This document shows, in pieces, positions 19,914 through 29,596 of a DNA stretch of 64,000 bases. The DNA is from Burkholderia sp. H160. GTDB lineage: Bacteria; Pseudomonadota; Gammaproteobacteria; Burkholderiales; Burkholderiaceae. The stretch spans positions 1 to 64,000 of the forward strand of contig ABYL01000010.1 in the NCBI GenBank assembly GCA_000173575.1, in the 5' to 3' direction. The notes under the pieces are model-generated. The model searched no databases. It saw nothing but the letters and a program-made list of their open reading frames with translations, and was not told the origin of the DNA. Each line of letters starts with the position of its first letter. The stretch's first letter is position 1. A program made the position numbers and the translations under genes.

Positions 19914-20572
19914 CCGAGCGCAAGGACACGAAATCACCGCTTGCGTTGCAGGCCCGAGAAGCCATCGAAGCAAAGCTCGCCATATTGAGATTGTGGATTG
20001 AGACCGGCATTCCATGGGTTAGAAACGATGAGGGCCGTTGCGTCTGCGATGAAAACGACGAGTTGCAACTAGACTACTTCCCCAAAGACATGCAGGGGCT
20101 CTCGCAATGGAGGCACGAATCTCAATGCCGCTCCACACTTCAAAAGCACCCCGCCATCCTTAACTTTCGCTCGTTTAGTCGTGGCACGTTAGACGCTCCA
20201 CACAACAACACGTTGAAAGAAGAGATACGCTCGTTGTTTGCTGCGATTGAACAAACCGCTTCTACTCAGCTTGGCAGGACCAGGACTAAGCAAGCCATTG
20301 CCGACGCGCAATCAGACGGAGCGCAGAAGCAGAATTTCATCGACGTGTTGGAGCGCGAGATTCTGAAATACCGCGAACAAGCACGGATTGCCAACGAGGA
20401 GCTCCAAGAAACGCGAGCACTACAAGTTCGACAAAAAAAACACTATGAGGACGAACTCCAGAAATTGAACAATCGAATCCGGGAGGCTCGGACTCGGCGA
20501 CCCGATGTGGTCTCGCTCGGAAAGCGAACAGGCTCGGACACCCTGCGCGTCGACGATGGAGATAAAGAATGA
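19910..20572 (+). CDS. Coiled-coil protein of the recombinase operon (C)
   Basis: 220 residues starting in an ATGA overlap with integrase B and ending in another ATGA overlap with the next gene. Residues 100-200 are highly charged heptads (EILKYREQARIANEELQETR), predicting a long coiled coil; the N-terminal 90 residues contain aromatic and Cys residues without a recognised fold. The spacing implies equal expression with the recombinases. Accessory coiled-coil proteins accompany Tn554-type (TnpC) and GInt recombinases, so a role in synapsis or target choice is a reasonable inference. Confidence 0.75.
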   Translation: MTERKDTKSPLALQAREAIEAKLAILRLWIETGIPWVRNDEGRCVCDENDELQLDYFPKDMQGLSQWRHESQCRSTLQKHPAILNFRSFSRGTLDAPHNNTLKEEIRSLFAAIEQTASTQLGRTRTKQAIADAQSDGAQKQNFIDVLEREILKYREQARIANEELQETRALQVRQKKHYEDELQKLNNRIREARTRRPDVVSLGKRTGSDTLRVDDGDKE

Positions 20573-20964
20573 GCGCCAACGCTTCATCCCTCAAGAAGAA
20601 ACTTGAAAACGCGGCCCGCTTGAGGACATGGAAGTCTCAGACCAAACTTAGTCAGGTTCCTGTCAACCAGTTCGGGAAAGCAGCACGGAAGACTATCTGT
20701 GAGATGCTCAAAATACCGACGTCCACGGTCCAAACAAACGACGAACTCTTCAATCTGTTCAAGACCCTTGACGACGAGCTCGACGATTGGCGCAAACAGC
20801 CGAACAGGAAGCGCGTCTCGAAGAAGTCTCTGACGGCTGAGCTGCAGGACGAATGCCGAACCCTCAGAAGTGCTTTGGCTGAGCAAGGTACGGCCATGAA
20901 GCGCCTGCAGTACCTCGAAGACAACGGCATCTCACTCCGTGCAGAGCCCATATCGAGACCTTAA
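20569..20964 (+). CDS. Small helical protein of the recombinase operon (D)
   Basis: 131 residues, start overlapping the stop of gene C (ATGA), 6 nt before the next gene. It is basic at the N-terminus (SLKKKLENAARLRTWKSQTK), with a central helix-rich segment and a C-terminal short coiled coil (LQDECRTLRSALAEQGTAMKRLQYLE). No family is recognised. Size, position and predicted helices resemble TnpC/GinD-like accessory proteins. DNA binding is plausible from the basic N-terminus but not shown. Confidence 0.7.
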   Translation: MSANASSLKKKLENAARLRTWKSQTKLSQVPVNQFGKAARKTICEMLKIPTSTVQTNDELFNLFKTLDDELDDWRKQPNRKRVSKKSLTAELQDECRTLRSALAEQGTAMKRLQYLEDNGISLRAEPISRP

Positions 20965-20970
20965 ACAGCG

Positions 20971-23010
20971 ATGACCAAAGCTCCAAGCCTGCGTCGTTTA
21001 AGGGGGACTGTCGCACGGGTCCTGTCATACGGCCTCGGAGGCGGTGCGATTTTCATCCTGACAGTCCCCCCGGCAAAACGTGTTCGCGTCGTTGCAAAGT
21101 TCAACGTTATGCTGCGGGCGCCGGTGGTCGGTGAGACCTGGGAAATTTCCGGTACGTTCGAAAACCATCCGCTCTATGGAGCCCAGCTGAAGGCCAAAAC
21201 AGGAGTCTGTCGGGAGCCAAGCGGCGTAGAACTGGTAATGCTACTGGGGAAGCACCCCTCATTTGCCAAAATCGGAATGCGTAGCGCCAAGAAGCTTTGG
21301 AGGAAATTTGACGCAAAGCTTAGCGAGATTTTTGGCCATGAAGACGTCCAAAGCCTGCACTCCGCTGGCATCAGCGCATCCGCAGCAATCGCTGGCATTG
21401 CCGCGTGGCACAGCTATCTCGACGACATCAGAATAACTCGTGCACTTGAGCCAGTCGCCCTTTCAGGACATGAACGCTCTACCCTGCCCAACGTCATCGC
21501 GCTGTTTCGTGGATTGAGATTGTCAACTCCGTATGAGTTCCACCCGGCGATTCATTGGTCAACCATCGACAACTCCGTCCAGAGTTCAAACCCGCCCCAC
21601 GAGCCGCGTCGACTGCTCTCTGCATCGGACTCTGTCTTTACACAAGGCAGCCACGCGATATTACGCGCGGTACCCCTCAAGGACTACGAACACCGGCTGG
21701 CAAACAAGCTCCGAGACTCTGCACTCGTCCAGACCGCAACGGGCTCGGCTATCGCGTCGGGAAGAATCTCGTGTCTAACATACCGACGCCAGCGCTTTGT
21801 CGCTTCGGATGCGCTTACAAAGGTCACCTACGCTTTTTTGTCTCGTCTGTTCGCCGCCAAGGGTTCGGCGCAGGTGTACGGTGACGCGCTCAATACCGTG
21901 GACACCCTCCGCCGGACTGCCTCTTCAGTCTGCTTGATTGACTGTGGAGGGCGCACAGGTACCGCTGCACGCGCCAAGCTGCATGAAGTGTTTGCAGACG
22001 CACTTCACATCGCTTTCTCGCGTACGGAGCCCCACCCCACCCTTCAGTTGAGCTTGCAAGAGATACTCGCAGGGCCAGCACAAGTTCACAAGACCAGTCA
22101 CACGGTCGTGGTTCACGACGCTCATGCCCTCGACATCCTAACTCTCAACAAGCTTATCCATAGGCTTCCAGTTGACACTTGTCTGATACTTGCCGGAGTG
22201 GCCGATATGGTTAGCCGACCCAGTCGGCCGGCGCCGTATCACGCGCTATGGTATTCAGGAAAATTTCAACGAATGACATTGGGTTCAACTGGTTCAAGCG
22301 GCGGTGGCGAATCTCTGCGTCCATCAAGCCCTAGAGAGGGGTTGGAAATACGGAAGGTCCAGCTCACTGGGACGAAAGACACACTGAAAGAAGCGCTGGC
22401 TCTCTATCGCGAGAATGCGTGTGACGGAGCCACAGTCCTTATTGCGAGTAACGCGGCAATTTGTCATTCGCTGAATGTTACGCTGGCGTCGGAAAGAGCT
22501 GACGAACTTCGATTCGACAACCTTCCGATGAATTCGACGACCCTTGGACGCGGCGGAAGGGCATATGCAAAATGCCCTGTCACGTGGAAGCAAGCAGACA
22601 TTGCGAAATGCCGATGGCCAGGCGAGAGCATGAGCTTGCATGACGTAGAGCAAACGCCCTACGTTCGTGTGACCAACTCAATTCCTGAATTCGTAGTGGC
22701 TCAAGTCACGCGAGCGAACGGAGACCTCGTTCCTCTAACGGCGTCAGATGCGTTTGACCTCACTCTGGCGTACGCACTCGAGCTCCCGGCAGCTGCGCTC
22801 GGAACTTGGCGAACCGTTGTAGTCGCTTGCATCGAGGAGACCGACTGCAATGCAGAGGTGATTCGTGCTGCATCCGGTCTTGCGTCACATACGGTGGTGC
22901 TCGTTGGTGATGTCGATGCTAGTTTGAAGCGCAAAGGAAGAGACGCGTGGTACTACGCCGACCCTCTTCTACAACACCTTCTGGAGAAGGTTCCGGAGAC
23001 GTCCACATGA
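20971..23010 (+). CDS. RecD2-like helicase homologue with degenerate ATPase motifs
   Basis: 679 residues. The N-terminal 110 residues match the OB-fold and helix-hairpin start of RecD2 SF1B helicases: LRGTVARVLSYG, PVVGETWEISGTFENHPLYGAQLKAKTG, and KHPSFAKIGMRSAKKLWRKF for the usual GIGPKTA segment. Further on, the Walker A position reads LIDCGGRTGTAARAKL, lacking the GKT, and the Walker B/DEA position reads VVVHDAHALD. The protein therefore appears to keep the RecD2 architecture while having lost ATP hydrolysis. It sits between the small accessory genes and the third recombinase, overlapping the latter by ATGA. A structural role in the recombination complex is inferred. Confidence 0.7.
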   Translation: MTKAPSLRRLRGTVARVLSYGLGGGAIFILTVPPAKRVRVVAKFNVMLRAPVVGETWEISGTFENHPLYGAQLKAKTGVCREPSGVELVMLLGKHPSFAKIGMRSAKKLWRKFDAKLSEIFGHEDVQSLHSAGISASAAIAGIAAWHSYLDDIRITRALEPVALSGHERSTLPNVIALFRGLRLSTPYEFHPAIHWSTIDNSVQSSNPPHEPRRLLSASDSVFTQGSHAILRAVPLKDYEHRLANKLRDSALVQTATGSAIASGRISCLTYRRQRFVASDALTKVTYAFLSRLFAAKGSAQVYGDALNTVDTLRRTASSVCLIDCGGRTGTAARAKLHEVFADALHIAFSRTEPHPTLQLSLQEILAGPAQVHKTSHTVVVHDAHALDILTLNKLIHRLPVDTCLILAGVADMVSRPSRPAPYHALWYSGKFQRMTLGSTGSSGGGESLRPSSPREGLEIRKVQLTGTKDTLKEALALYRENACDGATVLIASNAAICHSLNVTLASERADELRFDNLPMNSTTLGRGGRAYAKCPVTWKQADIAKCRWPGESMSLHDVEQTPYVRVTNSIPEFVVAQVTRANGDLVPLTASDAFDLTLAYALELPAAALGTWRTVVVACIEETDCNAEVIRAASGLASHTVVLVGDVDASLKRKGRDAWYYADPLLQHLLEKVPETST

Positions 23011-24329
23011 AAGCTTCGGTTCACAAAGCTCAGCGGGTTTACGTTTTATGGGTTGAGGATGGAAACGAGCACCGATTTCCAGTTTTTCGAGGCAGCGCCT
23101 ACTACCTTCTTGAGTTGCCCACCGACTATTGCGGGATGGTCATCCGCAAGGGAGAATCGGAGCATGTTACGAAGCCTGCTATGCGAACGCGTACGAACAA
23201 TGCTGTCATCGCATCACGCGAGCTCTATATATACTTGTCGGAAAAGCAGCTTTCAATTGCTGAGATGAACGACAAGCATCTTCTAGGTTTTCGGGATTGG
23301 TGCTGGAAGCGGACGATGAAACGCCCTCAGTATCGGGGAAACCAGTTGGTCGCAAAAGACACCACGAACATTCGATTGAAAGAGGTCTATGAACTCCTTG
23401 CGTGGGCACAAAGGCAAGGACGTATTCCGTCGAAGACAATTGGACCAGTCGGCTGTGGCGTCACATCGACGTTGCCGGTAGTGGGACTTTCTGGTCTCGA
23501 GTCCGACGAAAAAGAGCTGAAAAAGTACCCGAGAATTTACACGCGAACGGGCCGAGCGAGTCGTCTTGGAAGAGTCCAGTATCGAGCAACTGATGACGAC
23601 ATTGCCGCGCTGGAAGACTATCTTGACGGTAACGGAGACGCTGCCGACCTCCGCCTCATCATGCTCATCGTTCGTATCATCTCGGACACGGCGTGGCGAG
23701 TCGGCAGTGTGGGAAGTCTTCAAATTCACCAGTTCGCGAGGAAGGAACTGGCTAAAGCTGAAGCGAGGCATGCCACGGCGTACGATATAGCGCCACCAGA
23801 CCAGAAAGGCAGCTATAGCAAATCCTTCCCGTTGTCGTGGGCAATTGCCTATGACATCGCGAACTACATCGAAATCGACCGAGAGCAAATAATTAAATTG
23901 ACCGGGGTCAATCGGAAACTTCTTCAAGGACGCATTTTCTTAAGCCCAACATCTGGCCTTCCGTTCAACGACCACACACTATCGGACCGAATCGCAAGGC
24001 TGCTTAAGAAAATCGGTGCCGGGAAGGGCGCGGGAGCGCACGGCGTGCGAAGGAAGACTGGCACACGTATCGCCCGGGAGGAAATAGAATTCAGGAAGAA
24101 ACGAGGACTCTCGATGCAACGAGAGGACGTTGTGGACGCTATAGCGCAACGTCTCGGCCAGAACTCCAAGACAGCGTACCAGTTCTATGTCGAGGCAAAT
24201 GCGCTGACATCCGGGTACACGGTCGAGGCTGAGCAGCGGGACCAGCTTGAGGCCAGTCGCAATGAAATTGCAGCGCTCCGAGCTAAGTTGTCGGAACTTG
24301 AGCTGCAGAAACCGTCAACAAAGCGCTGA
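23007..24329 (+). CDS. Tyrosine-recombinase-like integrase F
   Basis: 440 residues from ATG 23007, overlapping the RecD2-like gene by ATGA; the longer frame from 22947 lies within that gene. Of the three recombinases this is the clearest: ISDTAWRVGSVGSLQI holds the first Arg, GAHGVRRKTGTRIAREE the HxxR pair, and LGQNSKTAYQFYVE the terminal box with Tyr, although the usual second His is Gln-Asn. An N-terminal SAM-like core-binding segment (LSIAEMNDKHLLGFRDWCWKR) precedes the catalytic part. It closes the operon; the replacement target gene faces it 65 nt away. Confidence 0.85.
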   Translation: MKASVHKAQRVYVLWVEDGNEHRFPVFRGSAYYLLELPTDYCGMVIRKGESEHVTKPAMRTRTNNAVIASRELYIYLSEKQLSIAEMNDKHLLGFRDWCWKRTMKRPQYRGNQLVAKDTTNIRLKEVYELLAWAQRQGRIPSKTIGPVGCGVTSTLPVVGLSGLESDEKELKKYPRIYTRTGRASRLGRVQYRATDDDIAALEDYLDGNGDAADLRLIMLIVRIISDTAWRVGSVGSLQIHQFARKELAKAEARHATAYDIAPPDQKGSYSKSFPLSWAIAYDIANYIEIDREQIIKLTGVNRKLLQGRIFLSPTSGLPFNDHTLSDRIARLLKKIGAGKGAGAHGVRRKTGTRIAREEIEFRKKRGLSMQREDVVDAIAQRLGQNSKTAYQFYVEANALTSGYTVEAEQRDQLEASRNEIAALRAKLSELELQKPSTKR

Positions 24330-24394
24330 AGAGTTCCTCGGTAGCATTCCTTCCACGCAACCGCGACTTCAGTTCGGCACTGAGAGACGTGCCT

Positions 24395-25528
24395 TCACGT
24401 TTTCAGTTTGAATGGCGTATGTGCCTCGAGCTCATCAATGTGCTCGTCCATCGCCGCCGTCTCTTGGTCCAGAAACTCGCTGATGGCGTGCGCAAACCTA
24501 TGGTCAGAAATCCAGTGAGCAGACCACGTCGGTGTTGGCATTAGCCCACGCGACATCTTGTGTACACCTTGGGCCCCGCCCTCGAAGCTCTTCAGCCCAT
24601 TGGCAATGCCATACTCGATGCCCTGCATGTAGCAGGTTTCGAAATGAAGGCCAGAAACGAACTCTTTGGTGCCCCAGTAGCGGCCATACATCGTGTGGCC
24701 TTGAACAACATTTAGCGCCACTGCAATCCGCTTCCCATCTGCCTCAGCAATGACAAGCATCAGTGCGTCAGGCATCGACCGATGAACCAGTCCAAAGAAT
24801 TTGCGAGTTAGATACGGCGGGTTCCAGTGCTCACGATACGTGTTTTCGTAGCACTCGTAGAAGAAGTCGAGGTCGTCCTCGCCAATCTCCTGCCCCCGTA
24901 GCCATCGGAAGGTGACGCCGGCGTCGTGAACCCGTCGCCTGTCCTGCTTGACCTTCTTCCGTTTGTCGTGCGACATCTTCGAGAGAAACTCATCGAAGGT
25001 CTGGTATCCAAAATTCTCCCAGTGAAACTGGACACCTTCTCGAAGCATGTAGCCTGCGTCGGTCAGAGCCTCAAGGTCATCTTCGTGTGAGAACAGGACG
25101 TGGATTGACGACACATCGAGCTGCTTCGCAAACTTGATTGCGCCCCGCGCGAGCAGCACCCTGTCGGCGTGCGTCGGCGCCAGCAGTCGCGGGCCTGTAA
25201 CAGGCGTGAACGGTACGGCTGATAGGAGCTTGGGGTAGTACTGGATGCCGTGACGCGCGAATGCGTCCGCCCAGGCATGGTCGAAAACGTATTCCCCACG
25301 GCTATGTGATTTCAGATACAACGGCATGGCGCCAGCGAGGTCGCCTCCACGCCGCATTAGCAGGTAGGTCGGCTGCCACCCCGTCGACTTCGATGCGCAT
25401 TTCGTAGTGTGCATCGCTGACAGATATTCGTGCGCCACGAAGGGATTGCCTGCAGCGAGCGCGTTCCACTCGTCTGCAGGCACATCTGAAAGCGAATCGA
25501 CAACCAGAATCTCGACCTTGCTGCTCAC
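24395..25528 (-). CDS. Complete DUF482/COG3146 protein: island-borne replacement of the disrupted gene
   Basis: 377 residues from GTG 25528, chosen because GGAGG lies just upstream and the product then aligns end to end with the split chromosomal protein (389 residues). Conserved blocks include YYPKLLSAVPFTPVTGPRLL, SSIHVLFSHEDDLEALTDAG, REGVQFHWENFGY, YGRYWGTKEFVSGLHFETCY and FEGGAQGVHKMSRG. At the codons where the chromosomal gene was cut, this copy encodes the same GEY-VFD residues with different third bases (GGGGAATACGTTTTCGAC against GGCGAGTACGTGTTCGAC). It would therefore restore function while being a poorer target. Function of the family is only predicted (GNAT-like acyltransferase). 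Confidence 0.88.
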   Translation of the reverse strand: MSSKVEILVVDSLSDVPADEWNALAAGNPFVAHEYLSAMHTTKCASKSTGWQPTYLLMRRGGDLAGAMPLYLKSHSRGEYVFDHAWADAFARHGIQYYPKLLSAVPFTPVTGPRLLAPTHADRVLLARGAIKFAKQLDVSSIHVLFSHEDDLEALTDAGYMLREGVQFHWENFGYQTFDEFLSKMSHDKRKKVKQDRRRVHDAGVTFRWLRGQEIGEDDLDFFYECYENTYREHWNPPYLTRKFFGLVHRSMPDALMLVIAEADGKRIAVALNVVQGHTMYGRYWGTKEFVSGLHFETCYMQGIEYGIANGLKSFEGGAQGVHKMSRGLMPTPTWSAHWISDHRFAHAISEFLDQETAAMDEHIDELEAHTPFKLKT

Positions 25529-25967
25529 TCCGCCTCCCAACGACTGTCTGCACGCCGCGCATATGCGTAAAGCAGCATTGTCACCCATATGCCAAAAGTC
25601 TTCAGCCGGATGAGGTCTGACCGGCGCCGCCGCATTTAGGTTCGCCGTTGCACAGGACCGACGGATGGCCGCCTGATAACAGCGCGTCGGCATGTCCGCT
25701 TATCCGCGAGTCGGCTTGCAACAAGTGTGCACTGGGGGCGCAAGATGTCGCAACCGTCGACTCGATACGCTGCAGCCCCATTTTTTACCCACGCTGCTGA
25801 CGAGCCCATCCGCGCTACATTCGCGCGAGTTTGCGACTCATCACGCAGCACGCGGTTGGTATCCCCGCTAGGTGTTCATCACACATCTGCCGGCGCAGCG
25901 ATGGCAATCGACACCAAAGGAAGCCGTTTCGCCAGTATCCCCAAGAGCAAGATACTGCTCAAATGCG
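25529..25967. other. Intergenic region upstream of the replacement gene
   Basis: About 440 bases between the replacement gene start and the helicase stop. It should hold the replacement gene's promoter on the minus strand. A plus-strand frame of 100 codons crosses it but has no ribosome site and an unlikely composition. Confidence 0.4.
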
Positions 25968-28900
25968 CTAAGCGCTTCCGACGACTCCGAACGGGACGCC
26001 GTAGGTTTCGAGCAAAAAGCTCTCCGTGACGCTTAAGAGAGAAAGCTGGTCAGCGGTCGCTTTAGAACGAGATAGCCCGGGCTGCACGATAAAAACACGC
26101 AGATTCAAGGCTGCCATTCGGCTCCGGTTCCTGATAGCCGCGAGCGTATCGCGGTCACCAATCTGGTATCTCGATAGTTCTACGCCCTTTCGCACCTTTG
26201 GGTCACGTCGAAGCAAATGGACAAAAAGCTCGGTGTGGCGGAGTTGATTCTGGAGCCAGCTAATGCTTTTCTGAGCTTGCCCGCACACCTCATACAAGTC
26301 ACCAACGCGGCTTCCTGAAGAACTCTCTTGCGAATACTTGCAGTGGTAAAAGTCAACGTCGATTGTTGTCCGAGCATCATCTTCCATCACTTTGATGGTA
26401 ACGACGTCGGCCGACTCTCCTGAACCGTCATCGTCATAGATGATGTCATAACCTCCCGCCTTCTTGAGGTCTTCGATGACTTTGAACTGAATGGAATCTG
26501 GTTCGCGTGTAGCCCCTTGAGCCTCCTTCTTTATGTCGACGTCAGACCAGTCCCACGCGACAATCCGTTCACGGTCATACGGCGCGTAGATGTCGGGCAA
26601 CGCAACAAGCATGTTGCCTTCAAGATACGACCCATCCGCAAACGTGATGAGCGGCGGATTCTCGAAGAAGTAATCGGACAGCCTCCATACCTTCTGGCGC
26701 TTGGCTATAGTGCCATCATGCCCGTATACCGGTACGAATCGATAGGTCGAAACTGCATCGTCATCAAGCGGCAACAGTTCAAGGCGGAGCACCAATTCTG
26801 ACGAGTCGTCGAATACTCGAAACACAATGTCACCAGTTTCCGCCGGACTTACGAGCTCGATTCCAAGGTACCAAAATTCAGTCGCAGCACCGTTTCCCAG
26901 TTCGACAGAGAATACGCTTTCGTGCTCTTGATAGACGCAGTCTGGCCATTCAACGGCAATGGGCATCACGTCTGGTCGCACTTTAACCAGCTTCGGGATT
27001 AGAGTTCCTTTGAGCACGCCTTCTGGGTCGATGGTCTCGTCAACAACCTTTGCGCCGACGTTTTTGCACCATTTTGCGAAGTTCTCGAGCCGCAATCGTT
27101 GGAAGGACCAAACCCGACCGCGCTTCGTTGCGCCGATAGTCGCGGTAGCTCCACCCTCGAATCCTATTCCAGACACCACCGCCCTCCGGGCAGTTTTCTT
27201 CGACGAATCAGACAGTCGTGCCGCAACATCCGCGCCCATGCGGGCTATGTACCGAATCTGGCGCCCGAATTGCTCGTTCATGCCTAGATTCGTGAGCAGC
27301 AACCGCTTGACGCCGTGAAAGCAGCGATATAGTTCAGGGTCCTGAATGAGTTGCACGTCCTCGCCACATAGCGCTTTGGCCATCGACCGATATTCGCCGC
27401 TTTTCGACGACCCATGAATGTACAAAAGCTCTTTTTCTTTGTCCCAAATCGCAACGAGTAATTCCCACTCCCAGTCCTGCACTGCCTCAATATCAGTCCA
27501 AGGCACCGGCTTGGTGGTTCCCACCACAACCACGAGCATGTTCTCTTTGCCGTTGACCGTGTGCCGAACCTTGTCGGACGCTGTGAGACCCGGCAGACCC
27601 TTACGAAAATTCTTCGGTGTCCAGACACTGCAGCGGGTGCGATAAATAACCATGCTTGTTGCGGGCCTGATTTCCTGCAGGGGAATTTCGCCCGCAAACG
27701 GTTCGAAACCGGCGAGGAAGGTCCGAGCCTCGATTTCGTTATCTATTGCTGCATCGCTCAAATCCGGAAGCAATTCGTTCCAGTCAGGGTCCTGGCTGTA
27801 CAGCTTTTCAAGCTCTTCGCGTACACCTGGATTCGCGACGTTTGCTATGAACGTTGCGTTCCCCAAATCTTCGCGAGCGCGTGTAAACCGGCCGGCAAGT
27901 TGGAGCGTGACTGGAAGACTCTTTCGCGTGTCGTGAAACGCCGCAATCTTCAACTCCGGCATGTCGAATCCCTCTCCGAGCATGTCGACACAGACAACAA
28001 GTCGTGATTGACCAGACAGCAACTTATTTAGGGCATCTCGCCGTTCGACCGGCTTAAGTCGGCTGTGAAGCAAAATCGGGTTGTAACGGCCGATTGACTC
28101 GTAAATTTCGAAGACCTGCTTCGCGCGCGGAATGTCCAGTGCACGCGCCATGGCGACATGAAGCCCGGTTGTGTCGCTATCCAACTCTTTTATAGTTGCT
28201 TTGGCGATAGCGTTATCGGCTTTGCTTTCGTTAAACTCAAAAATCGACCGAAAGATGATAGGTCGAAAGTAGCCATCAAGTTGGGCTTGCCTGAGCGGAT
28301 AGCGATAGATTATGGTCCCGTCAATGGGCTTGTCATCGTCACGGAACGGTGTCGCGGTGAACTGAAGCACGCGGCGCTTACTGAACTGGGCTTTGAACCG
28401 CTTCCACGTGGGAGCTTCAGCGTGGTGCGCTTCGTCAATGAACAGGTGCGTACACAGTTCGGCAATACGCGCCTGGAACTCGGGGGCGAGGCTGCCCGCA
28501 ATGTGGCTAGTCGTAACGACTACATTGCATGCCTCGAAAAAGGTCGATAGCGCCTCAAGGCCAGCAATGTTGTGCTCAAGTACGCCCACGACCGGATAAT
28601 GAGCAGACTTGGAAAGGATGCCACTGCCGGGAGTTTTCAGCAGACCCAAGGTCATGAACTTGTCCGCGATTTGGGTGCGCAATGCGTCTGTCGGGACGAC
28701 GACAATGACCCGTTCACAGCAGGCAGACGTCAAGACTCCGAGCATGGTCTCGGTCTTTCCTGTACCGGTAGGAAGGACCACCGACGCGACATCGGTACTC
28801 ACCGACCAGTGAGCGTGTATCGCATGAAGAGCTCCAGCCTGCGGTGGACGCAAGCCGATGGCACCCGTCGAGCGGTCCTCCTGTGCGAATGCGAATGCAC

Positions 28901-29261
28901 CACGCCAAGAATCGGTCGCAGCTCTCGCGTTCGAGTCGGTCACTGCCCGACCGGCCGCAGGTAACGAAGGATGCTGCAACCAAGTTCCAGCTGTCGCGTC
29001 CAGTCTGTCGTGCTCAATCGCGACTGCTGGGCACCTGAGCACCGCCGCTTCATCTTGTGTCGGCAAATGCCGAGGCGTGCCTTTGAGGATTCGAACGGGC
29101 ATTGGAAGCGAACTGGACGAAACCTCAAATCCTTCGGCGCCGTCTGTGACAAACCGAACTGCTTCGGCTTCCATCTCCTGACTAGGCCACGCCAGTTGGC
29201 GAATCCAGTTCTTCTCGACCCTCTCTTGAAGCGCAAACACCCCCGGAAGCCGCACCTTCAT
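25968..29261 (-). CDS. SF2 (DEAD/DEAH) helicase with C-terminal nuclease-like domain
   Basis: 1097 residues. Walker A is LPTGTGKTETML (Lys169), Walker B is LFIDEAHH (276-279), motif III LQFTATPFRDDD, and motifs V-VI SRLVVCVDMLGEGFDMPELK and LQLAGRFTRA: the type I/III restriction-like SF2 set. The N-terminal 130 residues are unassigned. Near the C-terminus, YDIIYDDDGSGESADVVTIK followed by DVDFYHCKYS has the spacing of a PD-(D/E)XK nuclease core. This suggests a DNA-translocating nuclease, probably phage defence. The DUF2726 gene lies upstream on the same strand, 336 nt away, and probably belongs to the same system. Confidence 0.82.
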   Translation of the reverse strand: MKVRLPGVFALQERVEKNWIRQLAWPSQEMEAEAVRFVTDGAEGFEVSSSSLPMPVRILKGTPRHLPTQDEAAVLRCPAVAIEHDRLDATAGTWLQHPSLPAAGRAVTDSNARAATDSWRGAFAFAQEDRSTGAIGLRPPQAGALHAIHAHWSVSTDVASVVLPTGTGKTETMLGVLTSACCERVIVVVPTDALRTQIADKFMTLGLLKTPGSGILSKSAHYPVVGVLEHNIAGLEALSTFFEACNVVVTTSHIAGSLAPEFQARIAELCTHLFIDEAHHAEAPTWKRFKAQFSKRRVLQFTATPFRDDDKPIDGTIIYRYPLRQAQLDGYFRPIIFRSIFEFNESKADNAIAKATIKELDSDTTGLHVAMARALDIPRAKQVFEIYESIGRYNPILLHSRLKPVERRDALNKLLSGQSRLVVCVDMLGEGFDMPELKIAAFHDTRKSLPVTLQLAGRFTRAREDLGNATFIANVANPGVREELEKLYSQDPDWNELLPDLSDAAIDNEIEARTFLAGFEPFAGEIPLQEIRPATSMVIYRTRCSVWTPKNFRKGLPGLTASDKVRHTVNGKENMLVVVVGTTKPVPWTDIEAVQDWEWELLVAIWDKEKELLYIHGSSKSGEYRSMAKALCGEDVQLIQDPELYRCFHGVKRLLLTNLGMNEQFGRQIRYIARMGADVAARLSDSSKKTARRAVVSGIGFEGGATATIGATKRGRVWSFQRLRLENFAKWCKNVGAKVVDETIDPEGVLKGTLIPKLVKVRPDVMPIAVEWPDCVYQEHESVFSVELGNGAATEFWYLGIELVSPAETGDIVFRVFDDSSELVLRLELLPLDDDAVSTYRFVPVYGHDGTIAKRQKVWRLSDYFFENPPLITFADGSYLEGNMLVALPDIYAPYDRERIVAWDWSDVDIKKEAQGATREPDSIQFKVIEDLKKAGGYDIIYDDDGSGESADVVTIKVMEDDARTTIDVDFYHCKYSQESSSGSRVGDLYEVCGQAQKSISWLQNQLRHTELFVHLLRRDPKVRKGVELSRYQIGDRDTLAAIRNRSRMAALNLRVFIVQPGLSRSKATADQLSLLSVTESFLLETYGVPFGVVGSA

Positions 29262-29596
29262 TTGCTTATGCCTTTCGAATAATTATTGCGAACGGTCAAA
29301 CCCAAAAATCAATGCTAGCCCACATTGTCCACGGTACAGAGCGCAAGACGACTCTCACCAGCGGATGCGGGCGGACACTGATTTTCGACGCTTCATTATA
29401 TTTGCCTTTCTCGACGCACCTCGATTTGCAGAAGGGTTTACGACTCTGAGGCTGTCCCGTGACGACTGTTCATCTAGCACGGGTTCCAGTTGTTCGAGAA
29501 AAGGCTTGGCATATCGCCAACGGACTACGTAGCAATGGCTGTGCTCTTTCGAGTGAACTCTCCGAAGAACATGTCCGGAGTGAGGCTCATGCCAGC
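29262..29596. other. Gap between the helicase and DUF2726 genes
   Basis: About 335 bases, AT-richer near the helicase start (AATAATTATTGCG at 29278-29290). It may contain a separate promoter for the helicase. No gene or repeat is recognised. Confidence 0.4.

Noticed and set aside
25727..26029. 100-codon plus-strand frame between the replacement gene and helicase
   Set aside because: No ribosome site, unlikely composition, and it runs into the antisense of the helicase gene.
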